Notes: generated by a model from the sequence alone, not told the origin. Shown: positions 1 through 5,138, counted from the stretch's first letter. The stretch: 5,138 nucleotides of DNA from Planktotalea sp. (GCA_024645145.1 JAHEGL010000453.1:1-5138), one strand, 5' to 3'. Program-made: numbers and translations.

Positions 1-62
1 TTTTGAAAGTAAGGCCAAAGACGCGCCATCTGCGCCTCCGTAAGCCAGTATAAGTCACTCAT
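1..62 (-). CDS. IS5-family transposase, N-terminal fragment cut by window edge
   Basis: Reading the minus strand from the ATG at 62 gives MSDLYWLTEAQMARLWPYFQ, then the window ends. This is the typical opening of IS5-family (IS427-like group) transposases, DDE enzymes that move their own element by cut-and-paste. Only 20 residues are visible, so the catalytic domain and the integrity of the gene cannot be judged. The sequence just upstream (about 64-100) probably belongs to the end of the same element, but the outer terminal repeat cannot be placed without its partner. The identification rests on this short but characteristic N-terminus. Confidence 0.72.
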   Translation of the reverse strand, partial: MSDLYWLTEAQMARLWPYFQ

Positions 63-309
63 GATATCCCCCGAAACTGGGGATCGTGAATCATGACCGC
101 GACACAAACTCAATCAGTTAATAGGTCCTGACGCCAGGGCAAACTCTACATCAAACTGAGGGAAGTTTCGGGGGCAGGTCACAGCCATCGCCAACGACTT
201 CATCGATCACATCATCAAAAAGTTTTCGTCATGCTTTCGAGAAATGCGGATTAACACTCGCGAAGAGTACCATTGGTATGTTGAAGGCTTGGGATCAAGC
301 ACGCCTTTA
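63..309. other. Gene-free stretch between two IS remnants
   Basis: I find no convincing coding region here. The left part (64 to about 110) is probably the non-coding end of the IS5-family element. The rest is of unknown origin and may be further IS debris: a short open stretch on the plus strand runs into the IS630 remnant but has no start codon with a ribosome site and matches no family I recognise. The only structure I see is an 11-bp perfect inverted repeat (68-78 against 164-174) and the small hairpin CCCC-GAAACT-GGGG at 69-82. Confidence 0.5.
68..174. repeat. 11-bp inverted repeat pair next to the IS5-family fragment
   Basis: CCCCCGAAACT at 68-78 is the exact reverse complement of AGTTTCGGGGG at 164-174, with 85 bp between the arms. 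The left arm lies five bases upstream of the IS5-family start codon. It could reflect the ends of two related mobile elements or an internal regulatory repeat. A chance match cannot be excluded at this length. Confidence 0.4.
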
Positions 310-709
310 TCAAGCTCGGCACATCTCATCTAAAGCGTTCAGCCTTTGACCTGCGACATATCCGTCAGTCGTGATGTAGTTCCAGCATTCTTCTGGTGAG
401 TAGAAGATGCAGATCTCGCCGAGTGCGTTGAACATGTCGTTGAATTTGCGCGATGAGATACGGCGCATATGCGCTTTGAGCAAGGAGAATGCCATTTCGA
501 TGGGGTTGAAGTCGGGACTGTAGGGCGGCTAGAACAGGATTCAGCATGCTGCCTTGCGCATCGTCTGTTCCGCTTTGACATTCTGGTAGGTAGCAAAATT
601 ATCCAGAATGACGACGGTTCCGGGTGAGAGTTCTGGAACCAGCACCCTTTCAACGTAAGCTGCGAAGGCTGCTCCATTCATAGCCCGTTTGATCACCCAA
701 GGGGCGAAC
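310..709 (-). pseudogene. IS630-family transposase, C-terminal remnant with two in-frame stops
   Basis: Read from 709 to 310 on the minus strand this is the C-terminal part of an IS630-family DDE transposase. It begins at APWVIKRAMNGAAFAAYVER, passes the second catalytic aspartate in VVILDNFATYQN, and reaches PPYSPDFNPIEMAFSLLKAH, which carries the third acidic residue (E of NPIEM). It ends with ECWNYITTDGYVAG and a short tail to the TGA at 310-312. The frame is unbroken in register but interrupted by TGA at 541-543 and TAG at 529-531. The local reading is C-stop-I-L-F-stop-P-P, where family members usually read CWFLYLPP. The 5' part with the first catalytic aspartate is absent: the frame ends at 709, where the IS3 element starts. 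The gene is therefore inactive through both truncation and nonsense mutations. Confidence 0.88.
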
Positions 710-720
710 TGAAGTGGTCC
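710..720 (+). repeat. IS3 element left terminal inverted repeat
   Basis: TGAAGTGGTCC matches the right end perfectly over 11 bases. Similarity continues imperfectly inward, with shared GC, CTGG and CA blocks at matching offsets to about base 24. The repeat starts directly after the truncated IS630 coding sequence. Confidence 0.88.
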
Positions 721-738
721 GGCAAAACTGGACAGCGT

Positions 739-749
739 GCTAAGATGTA
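739..749 (+). repeat. Subterminal inverted repeat of the IS3 element, left copy
   Basis: GCTAAGATGTA at 739-749 is the exact reverse complement of TACATCTTAGC at 1918-1928. The copies lie 29 bp and 38 bp in from the left and right tips, so this is not simply an extension of the terminal repeat. It could be an additional transposase-binding site or part of the promoter region of orfA; this is inferred. Confidence 0.55.
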
Positions 750-775
750 TCCAACTTTGAAGACAGGATACACAA

Positions 776-1054
776 ATGACGAAGAGACGCAGTTTTTCAG
801 ACAAGTTCAAAGCTACCGTGGCGCTCGAGGCGCTGCGTGGTGATAAGACCGCGCAAGAGATTGCGGCGAAGCACAAGGTTCATCCAACGCAGGTGACGAC
901 ATGGAAACGGCAGGCAATTGATGGGCTGACCGGGGTATTTTCCGATAAGGCCAGGCGGGCTGAGGACAACGAGGCCGAAGTCAAAGAGCTTCATGCGAAG
1001 ATCGGGAAGCTGGCGGTCGAAAACGATTTTTTGTCACAAGGGTTGAAGCGATGA
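776..1054 (+). CDS. IS3-family transposase OrfA (helix-turn-helix subunit)
   Basis: This 92-residue protein is the DNA-binding subunit of an IS3-family transposase, which recognises the element ends. It opens with MTKRRSFSDKFKATVALEAL, followed by a helix-turn-helix of the transposase_8 type (IAAKHKVHPTQVTTWKRQA, about residues 28-46). The C-terminal half is charged, leucine-containing and probably coiled-coil (residues about 63-90, AEVKELHAKIGKLAVENDFL). The ATG at 776 has an AGGA Shine-Dalgarno-like sequence seven bases upstream. Its TGA at 1052-1054 overlaps the ATG of orfB (ATGA), and T-TTT-TTG at 1027-1033 lies in register for a -1 shift into the orfB frame, so an OrfAB fusion could be made. 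Length is normal. Confidence 0.95.
   Translation: MTKRRSFSDKFKATVALEALRGDKTAQEIAAKHKVHPTQVTTWKRQAIDGLTGVFSDKARRAEDNEAEVKELHAKIGKLAVENDFLSQGLKR
1027..1033 (+). promoter_or_regulatory. Possible -1 programmed frameshift site (T TTT TTG)
   Basis: In the orfA frame the bases read T|TTT|TTG, fitting the X-XXY-YYZ slippery pattern. A -1 slip enters a frame that is open through to orfB, giving a continuous OrfAB protein by way of FFVTRVEA before the orfB methionine. IS3-family elements are known to make their active transposase by -1 frameshifting. I cannot identify a convincing downstream stimulatory structure by eye, and the ATGA overlap alone could explain orfB translation. Confidence 0.5.
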
Positions 1055-1905
1055 GCCCGACGGAACGCAAGGCGATGATCCGAAAAGATCGAACCGATCT
1101 GAGCCTGACCAAACAATGTAAACTGCTGAAGATCAGTCGGTCGTCGCTGTATTACGTGCCTGTTGGTGTGAATGCCGAGACGCTAGAATTAATGAACGAG
1201 ATTGACCGTGTGTTCACCAAATACCCGTTCTTCGGCAGCCGTCAAATTGCAGCCTACTTGCCGAGAAATGGGTTCCATGCAGGTCGCCATCGTGTGCGTC
1301 GCCTGATGGGCCTCATGGGTCTTCAGGCCATCTATAAAGGCCCAAATACCAGCAAGAAACACCCCGAACATCGTGTCTACCCATACCTGCTGAGGAAGTT
1401 GCCAATCACGCGGCCAAACCATGTTTGGTGCAGCGATATTACTTACATTCCAGTGCGCCGTGGCTTTCTCTATCTGGTCGCGATCATGGATTGGGCGACG
1501 CGCAAGGTGCTGGCATGGCGGCTCTCGAACACGCTGGACGCCAGTTTTTGTGTCGAAGCATTGAAGGAGGCCATCGCCAATTACGGCAAGCCAGAGATCA
1601 TGAATACCGACCAAGGATCGCAGTTCACGGGTGCAGCCTGGATCACGACCTTGACCGAGGCTAATGTCAAAATCTCGATGGATGGGCGGGGTCGCTACCT
1701 CGATAACATCTTTATCGAACGGTTGTGGCGGTCACTGAAGCAGGAGGCTGTCTATCTGCATGAACTGCAGGACGGCTTCCAAGCCAAACGCGTGATCAAA
1801 GACTGGATTACGTTCTACAACACCGAGCGGCCCCACACAGCCCTCGACAAACGATCACCCAACGACGCATTCTTCGACACAGAACGAACCCAGAAGGCGG
1901 CATGA
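1051..1905 (+). CDS. IS3-family transposase OrfB (DDE integrase-type catalytic subunit)
   Basis: This 284-residue protein is the catalytic part of the IS3-family transposase and has a retroviral-integrase-like rve fold. The N-terminal region (about 1-110) contains the HTH_21-like segment PFFGSRQIAAYLPRNGF. The catalytic core has D129 (WCSDITYIPV), D187 (NTDQGSQFTG) and E223 (FIERLWRSLK), with exactly 35 residues between the second aspartate and the glutamate, the classical DD(35)E spacing. The C-terminal YNTERPHTALDKRSP motif is typical of the family. It overlaps orfA by four bases and is probably translated by coupling, by -1 frameshift, or both. All catalytic residues are present and there are no stops, so the enzyme looks functional. 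Confidence 0.96.
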   Translation: MSPTERKAMIRKDRTDLSLTKQCKLLKISRSSLYYVPVGVNAETLELMNEIDRVFTKYPFFGSRQIAAYLPRNGFHAGRHRVRRLMGLMGLQAIYKGPNTSKKHPEHRVYPYLLRKLPITRPNHVWCSDITYIPVRRGFLYLVAIMDWATRKVLAWRLSNTLDASFCVEALKEAIANYGKPEIMNTDQGSQFTGAAWITTLTEANVKISMDGRGRYLDNIFIERLWRSLKQEAVYLHELQDGFQAKRVIKDWITFYNTERPHTALDKRSPNDAFFDTERTQKAA

Positions 1906-1917
1906 AACCAACCCGAT

Positions 1918-1928
1918 TACATCTTAGC
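1918..1928 (-). repeat. Subterminal inverted repeat of the IS3 element, right copy
   Basis: TACATCTTAGC is the exact reverse complement of the left copy at 739-749. It lies 13 bases after the orfB stop codon and 38 bases in from the right tip of the element. Confidence 0.55.
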
Positions 1929-1955
1929 TAAGCCGCAAACCTGCCCAGAAAAGCA

Positions 1956-1966
1956 GGACCACTTCA
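1956..1966 (-). repeat. IS3 element right terminal inverted repeat
   Basis: GGACCACTTCA pairs perfectly with the left tip at 710-720. The next base (1967) is already inside the truncated HNOBA-type coding sequence read on the minus strand. Confidence 0.88.
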
Positions 1967-2126
1967 AATCGACATCGGGGCGCAGCTTCTTCAAAATTGG
2001 CGCAACGTGAACAATGTGGCCAGTTTCGGTAAGTCGTAAATGCATCGGGCAAAGGATATCAAAAGCCCCTTCGAGCGCATGCCAATCGAGCGTCGGTGTT
2101 TTGGCAAGCATTCGGTCGACAATCAC
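1967..2126 (-). pseudogene. HNOBA-type signalling protein, N-terminal remnant cut by IS3
   Basis: From a GTG at 2126 the minus strand encodes about 53 residues. They include DWHALEGAFDILCPMHLRLT and then ETGHIVHVAPILKKLRPDV before the frame enters the IS3 end. It would stop there at 1917-1919 after 16 foreign codons. The pattern (a 'F..L.PMHL.L...G.I...GP.L.KL.P' region) resembles the start of the HNOBA (heme NO-binding associated) PAS-like domain. In Rhodobacterales this usually precedes an output domain such as GGDEF (diguanylate cyclase). The GTG overlaps the H-NOX stop codon (GTGA), as expected for an H-NOX partner in the same operon. The output domain is not in the window, so its type is inferred, and a cyclase or kinase remains possible. 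The gene is inactivated by truncation. Confidence 0.68.
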
Positions 2127-2706
2127 GCGCGCGCGCCCAATTCAAAACGATTACCTGCCGCGAATGCCGTTTCAAGTAAGGCAATCGCGATTGTTTCGAC
2201 TTCTCCCTGACGCCCGCCAAATTCGACCATGACCAAAGCGCCATAATCGTCTGCCATCGCTGTCAAAAGGCCAATCAAAACACGACCAAAGCCGTCGATA
2301 CATGAGCGCACAGTAAGGCTAAATTGATTGAGGGTATGCTCGCGTAGCTCTAATTTGGCAAAAACAGATCAGCGACGGCCAATCGTGCGCGATCATGAAG
2401 ATCATCTAAAGAATAGAGGAAATCTACAAAATCGACTCCACCGAAGCGCAGCAATCGTCGCACCGCTTGTTGAGAGGGTTGCGAAACCAGATATGTTCCC
2501 AAATTTTGAAGGAAATCGCCCCGATCAACGCCCAACGCTTCTGTCGCACACTCAACCACGCGCGGCATAACAACATTGTCGTAAACCATCATCGCTTCAA
2601 AAGACGGATCCTCAAGCTCTGCCCGTTGCGCAATGTTGCGCCACGCGTCAGCACCATATGTATCGTGCACAAACGCTTCGACGGCTTTGTTGATGAACCC
2701 ATGCAT
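2123..2706 (-). pseudogene. H-NOX (heme-NO/O2 binding) sensor gene with a frameshift
   Basis: H-NOX proteins bind NO or O2 through a ferrous heme and control a partner signalling protein. Starting at the ATG at 2706 the protein reads MHGFINKAVEAFVHDTYG, then YLVSQPSQQAVRRLLRFGG and DFVDFLYSLDDLHDRARLA. H104 (codon 2395-2397) and P117 fit the proximal heme ligand and conserved proline (His102 and Pro115 in the well-studied Thermoanaerobacter protein). Straight after P117 the frame hits TAG at 2350-2352. The expected continuation, LELREHTLNQFSLTVRSCID and GFGRVLIGLLTAMADDYGA, is found in another frame down to TGA at 2123-2125. Restoring one base near 2354-2366, next to a run of five Ts, gives a normal length of about 194 residues. 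The YxSxR heme-propionate motif is degenerate (V133, S135, I137). An ATG at 2763 would add 19 residues, but family members start at MxG, which favours 2706. Confidence 0.85.
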
Positions 2707-2726
2707 ACCAAGAACCCTGCAATCTT

Positions 2727-2744
2727 CTGCAAGCACTCTTGCAG
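2727..2744. promoter_or_regulatory. Perfect 7-4-7 palindrome upstream of the H-NOX start
   Basis: On the minus strand the sequence is CTGCAAG-AGTG-CTTGCAG, a perfect 7-bp inverted repeat with a 4-base centre. It lies 20 bases upstream of the preferred H-NOX ATG. An additional half-like GCAGGG follows between it and the start. It could be an operator for a dimeric regulator or a small hairpin in the leader. The outer CTG...CAG is loosely reminiscent of LuxR-type boxes, but the spacing differs from the usual one and I do not claim that assignment. Confidence 0.45.
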
Positions 2745-2835
2745 CGCAGTTCTTAACAAACACCTAACCTAAGCACTTATAATCGCTCAAAATGATAAGA
2801 ACTTTATCTAGTTCCCCAGCGAGACGTTTACCGGT

Positions 2836-4398
2836 TTAAAAGTCCGTCGGCGCTCCGCCCTCTTCTTTGCGCCGCGCGACAAACTCTGCGAGTTCTTCGC
2901 GTATGGCGATGTCCATGGCTGGCTCTTCGAACTCTTCTAGGATCTGCAAAAAGAGGTTGTGCGCGCGTTCAGGCGTCCAGATGCCGCCTGCGACTTCCCA
3001 GCCCTCATAGTTTTTCCAATCACTCAAGAACGGTTGATAGAACGCTGTCGTATAACGGTCTTGGGTATGTTGGATGCCAAAGAAATGGCCATCGTTGCCA
3101 ACCGATTTGATTGCATCAAGTGCGATGTCATCCGGTGTCGTCGCAAATGTTGCTGGCTCCATGTAGCGTTGAATTTGTTGAAGCACTTCGCAATCCATGA
3201 TGAATTTCTCAGGCGACGCGATCAGCCCCCCCTCAAGCCAACCCGCGGCATGATAGACCATGTTGGTGCCGGACTGCACTGACGCCCAAAGGCTGTTCGA
3301 GGTCTCCCACATCGCCTGCCCGTCTGGCACGTTGGCTGCGCACACTCCGCTAGAGCGCATCGGCAGGTCGTAAAACCGCGCCATTTGTCCGGTCATTTGG
3401 GTCGCGCGCATATATTCAGGCGTTCCGAACGCTGGCGCGCCGCTTTTCATGTCCACATTCGATGTGAATGTGCCGATCACACAAGGGCAACCTGGGTTGA
3501 TCACTTGAGCCAGCACCACAGCGCATAACGCTTCCGCCAAAGACTGCGCCACAGCACCAGACATCGTTACAGGTGCCATCGCCCCCGCGAGCGTAAACGG
3601 TGTCACCACAAGCGCCTGTCCACGGCGCGCAAGGCGCATCCAGCCATCAATCATCGGGTAGTCGTGTTTCAGTGGCGAGGTGGAATTGATATTCGTGTAC
3701 ATTCGCGGTTTGGCGTCGAATTCTTCGTGGCTCAAGCCGCCTGCGATGCGCACCATTTCCATCACATCTTCGACGCGCTCTTTGCCAAGGCTATAAGCGT
3801 GCATGACCTTGTCCGTAATGGTCAGTTTATCAAACAATACATCAAGGTGACGCACAGAGGCGTGAACATCCACAGGTTCAACAGGATAGCCGCCAGCGAA
3901 ATGAATACAGTTAAAGTACTGCGTAAGTTTCAGCAGGTTCTGACACATCTCGCGAGTGCCGGGAACTTTCTTTCCAAGCGACATGTCCCAGTAATTGGGC
4001 GGGGATGAGACGTTTCCAAACAGAATATGATTTCCACCAATCGTGATCTTGCGATCGGGGTTGCGCGGGGTGATTTCGAACTGACTGGGCGCAAGTGCAA
4101 TCTTTTCCATCACGAAATCACGGCCCATTCGCACGATTTCGCCATCGATTTCACAACCACCACTTTTGCTTAGGATTTCAATCGCTTCAGGGTTTAGAAA
4201 GGCAATGCCAATCTCTTCCAAGATGCGCATTGCGCCATCGTGGATTGCTGCGATGCCGTCTTCATCCAAAGGTTCGGTTGGGCGATCAATGTTGACGGGC
4301 AACCGCCATGGGCTTTGCTCAATCGCTGCACCGCCTCTGCGCGTCGCCGCACCCGCGCGCCCACCACTTCGTTTCCGACGATTATCTGATCCAGCCAT
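2836..4398 (-). CDS. MttB-family corrinoid-dependent methyltransferase (non-pyrrolysine)
   Basis: This 520-residue protein belongs to the trimethylamine methyltransferase (MttB) superfamily, TIM-barrel enzymes that move a methyl group from a quaternary or tertiary amine to a corrinoid protein in the cytoplasm. It has a basic, glycine-rich N-terminus (about 1-27). This is followed by PWRLPVNIDRPTEPLDEDGI and AMRILEEIGIAFLNPEA (about 58-74), then core segments such as ALVVTPFTLAGAMAPVTMSG, NVPDGQAMWETSNSLWAS and HAAGWLEGGL, ending in EGGAPTDF. The frame has no internal amber codon, so pyrrolysine, which true trimethylamine MttB uses, is absent. Non-pyrrolysine relatives such as MtgB act on glycine betaine, but the substrate here cannot be told. 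GGAGGG lies four bases before the ATG. No corrinoid protein or reductase gene is visible nearby. Length is typical and the gene looks intact. Confidence 0.92.
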   Translation of the reverse strand: MAGSDNRRKRSGGRAGAATRRGGAAIEQSPWRLPVNIDRPTEPLDEDGIAAIHDGAMRILEEIGIAFLNPEAIEILSKSGGCEIDGEIVRMGRDFVMEKIALAPSQFEITPRNPDRKITIGGNHILFGNVSSPPNYWDMSLGKKVPGTREMCQNLLKLTQYFNCIHFAGGYPVEPVDVHASVRHLDVLFDKLTITDKVMHAYSLGKERVEDVMEMVRIAGGLSHEEFDAKPRMYTNINSTSPLKHDYPMIDGWMRLARRGQALVVTPFTLAGAMAPVTMSGAVAQSLAEALCAVVLAQVINPGCPCVIGTFTSNVDMKSGAPAFGTPEYMRATQMTGQMARFYDLPMRSSGVCAANVPDGQAMWETSNSLWASVQSGTNMVYHAAGWLEGGLIASPEKFIMDCEVLQQIQRYMEPATFATTPDDIALDAIKSVGNDGHFFGIQHTQDRYTTAFYQPFLSDWKNYEGWEVAGGIWTPERAHNLFLQILEEFEEPAMDIAIREELAEFVARRKEEGGAPTDF

Positions 4399-4402
4399 TA
4401 CA

Positions 4403-4408
4403 CCCTCC
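4403..4408 (-). promoter_or_regulatory. Strong ribosome binding site of the MttB-family gene
   Basis: On the minus strand GGAGGG is followed by the four-base spacer TGTA and then the ATG at 4398. This near-ideal Shine-Dalgarno sequence fixes the start codon of the methyltransferase. Confidence 0.8.
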
Positions 4409-4459
4409 GTAACTTTGAGAGTATCAAACGCAAGGAATCCACAAAGTGACGTCCTAAGA

Positions 4460-4476
4460 GCGACACCACTTGTCGC
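4460..4476. repeat. Inverted repeat between the HAD gene and the MttB-family gene
   Basis: GCGACA (4460-4465) and TGTCGC (4471-4476) form a perfect 6-bp inverted repeat around a 5-base loop. It lies seven bases downstream of the HAD stop codon on the minus strand. There is no T-run after it in that direction (TCTTAGG follows), so it is not a canonical intrinsic terminator. It may be a weak hairpin or an operator for the methyltransferase gene, whose start is 62 bases further on. Confidence 0.4.
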
Positions 4477-4482
4477 AAAAGA

Positions 4483-5138
4483 TTATCGGCGCATGGCCTT
4501 TTGATCTAACCAAGCAGGCAATTCGCCAATATCGTTCAAAACGGCGTCGGCTAAAGGCGCAAGTTCAGGCGCCCGCGCGACACCAGTAAGGACACCAACC
4601 CCAGCCATTCCTGCCGCGCGGGCCGCCTGCAAATCATGGGCCGAATCCCCAAGCATGACCGTGTGAAACGGATCCACCTGAACGTGCGAGCAAAAGGCCA
4701 GCAAAGGTTCAGGTTCAGGCTTGGCCCCAAAGCCGCTGTCAGATCCACAAATAAAATCGAACAGGTCAAGCACGCCAGCACTTTTCAGATGTGCATCGGC
4801 AACGGAATGCGCATCGTTGGTCATCACACCAAGCTTATAGCCCGCTTGCTTGAGCCCATTAAGAAATGGCGCGAGCTCCACAACTGGAGCAAGCGGCGCT
4901 CTGGCTGCACTGACTGCCAACTCCTGTTCGACCATCGCAACATCTTTGCGCTTCAAAACACGTGCGATCACCTGAGATATTTCGCGATTGCTTCCTGCAA
5001 TAAGCAAGGAGTTAGGCAAGAAGGCTTGCGATTTCAGATCAAAACTCAACACCCGCGCCAATTCAGCAAGCACTTCAGCGTCGCCACCACTCAGTTCTGG
5101 CAAAAAGCCCGCCGCCCAAGCATCCCATGTCCCGCGAA
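4483..5138 (-). CDS. HAD-superfamily phosphatase, N-terminus beyond window edge
   Basis: The minus-strand frame is open to the right edge and ends at TAA 4483-4485. It encodes at least 218 residues of a haloacid dehalogenase-like hydrolase resembling phosphoglycolate phosphatases, which remove phosphate from small metabolites through an aspartyl-phosphate intermediate. Motif II is LGVMTND (threonine at codon 4819-4821), motif III is the lysine in GAKPEPEP, and motif IV is MLGDSAHD with its two aspartates. The helical cap lies in between the edge and motif II. The nucleophile motif DxDGT should lie just outside the window, since the visible protein begins with RGTWDAWAAGFLPELSGGDA. A TTG at 5103 could act as a start, but the coding pattern continues upstream of it, so it is an internal codon. 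The gene precedes the MttB-family gene by 84 bases on the same strand. Substrate unknown. Confidence 0.88.
   Translation of the reverse strand, partial: RGTWDAWAAGFLPELSGGDAEVLAELARVLSFDLKSQAFLPNSLLIAGSNREISQVIARVLKRKDVAMVEQELAVSAARAPLAPVVELAPFLNGLKQAGYKLGVMTNDAHSVADAHLKSAGVLDLFDFICGSDSGFGAKPEPEPLLAFCSHVQVDPFHTVMLGDSAHDLQAARAAGMAGVGVLTGVARAPELAPLADAVLNDIGELPAWLDQKAMRR

Larger units (their letters stand above)
710..1966 (+). mobile_element. IS3-family insertion sequence, apparently complete (1257 bp)
   Basis: The element is bounded by TGAAGTGGTCC at 710-720 and its exact reverse complement GGACCACTTCA at 1956-1966. It carries the two overlapping reading frames orfA and orfB expected of the IS3 family, and its size is normal for that family. 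Both frames are intact, so it may be active. The flanks do not agree with a simple insertion. The left neighbour is an IS630 transposase and the right neighbour an HNOBA-type gene, and the adjacent triplets are AAC on the left and AAT on the right, so there is no perfect 3-bp target duplication. Subgroup assignment (IS3 subgroup likely) is from protein resemblance only. Confidence 0.93.

Noticed and set aside
160..330. Short plus-strand open stretch reading VTAIANDFIDHIIKK and onward
   Set aside because: It has no credible start with ribosome site, resembles no family I know, and runs into the IS630 remnant on the opposite strand.
541..876. A 111-codon open frame on the minus strand crossing the left IS3 boundary
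   Set aside because: Its first half is the antisense of the IS3 left end and orfA and its second half is the IS630 remnant. It is a fusion frame created by the insertion, not a gene.
1189..1614. A 141-codon open frame on the minus strand inside orfB
   Set aside because: It lies entirely antisense to a clear transposase with all catalytic residues and shows no family features of its own.
2328..2772. Plus-strand open frames across the H-NOX region
   Set aside because: They are antisense to a strong H-NOX match, and their translations are rich in arginine, cysteine and histidine, as is usual for shadow frames.
2785..2805. FNR/NnrR-like box upstream of H-NOX (TTGAG-CGAT-TATAA)
   Set aside because: The right half does not match ATCAA or CAA, so the dyad expected of these regulators is missing.
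2764..2835. Possible intrinsic terminator after the MttB-family gene
   Set aside because: Only a 6-bp ACCGGT palindrome and weak AACT/AGTT pairing are present, without a GC-rich stem followed by a T run on the coding strand.
3664..4008. Plus-strand open frame opposite the MttB-family gene
   Set aside because: It is antisense to an intact, family-typical gene and has no recognisable domain or ribosome site.

Overview
The window looks like a chromosomal or plasmid segment of a marine alphaproteobacterium of the Rhodobacterales (Roseobacter-type). This rests on protein resemblance seen by eye: an MttB-family methyltransferase without pyrrolysine and with the basic N-terminus and 'EGGAPTDF'-type C-terminus familiar from that group, an HAD phosphatase of the same flavour, and an H-NOX gene followed by an HNOBA-type signalling gene. 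No search was run.

Layout from left to right. Positions 1-62 are the first 20 codons of an IS5-family transposase running off the left edge (minus strand). Positions 63-309 hold no recognisable gene. Positions 310-709 are the C-terminal part of an IS630-family transposase on the minus strand, dead through two in-frame stops and missing its 5' part. Positions 710-1966 are an apparently intact 1257-bp IS3-family element with terminal inverted repeats, orfA, orfB and a possible -1 frameshift heptamer. Positions 1967-2706 are the remains of a two-gene operon on the minus strand. An H-NOX (heme-NO/O2 binding) gene is broken by a frameshift, and a GTGA-overlapping downstream HNOBA-type gene survives only as its first ~53 codons before the IS3 end. 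Positions 2836-4398 encode an intact MttB-family corrinoid-dependent methyltransferase, and 4483-5138 the C-terminal part of an HAD-superfamily phosphatase that enters from the right edge.

How it works together. The right half is ordinary metabolism: a methylamine/betaine-type methyltransferase preceded on the same strand by a phosphatase. The left half is a zone of insertion-sequence accumulation that has destroyed what was probably a gas-sensing signalling pair. The IS3 flanks belong to unrelated genes (IS630 on one side, HNOBA on the other) and show no perfect target duplication, so the present arrangement is probably the product of a deletion or recombination at the IS. I see no undescribed system here. 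The most informative feature is the double inactivation of the H-NOX operon and its rearranged junction.
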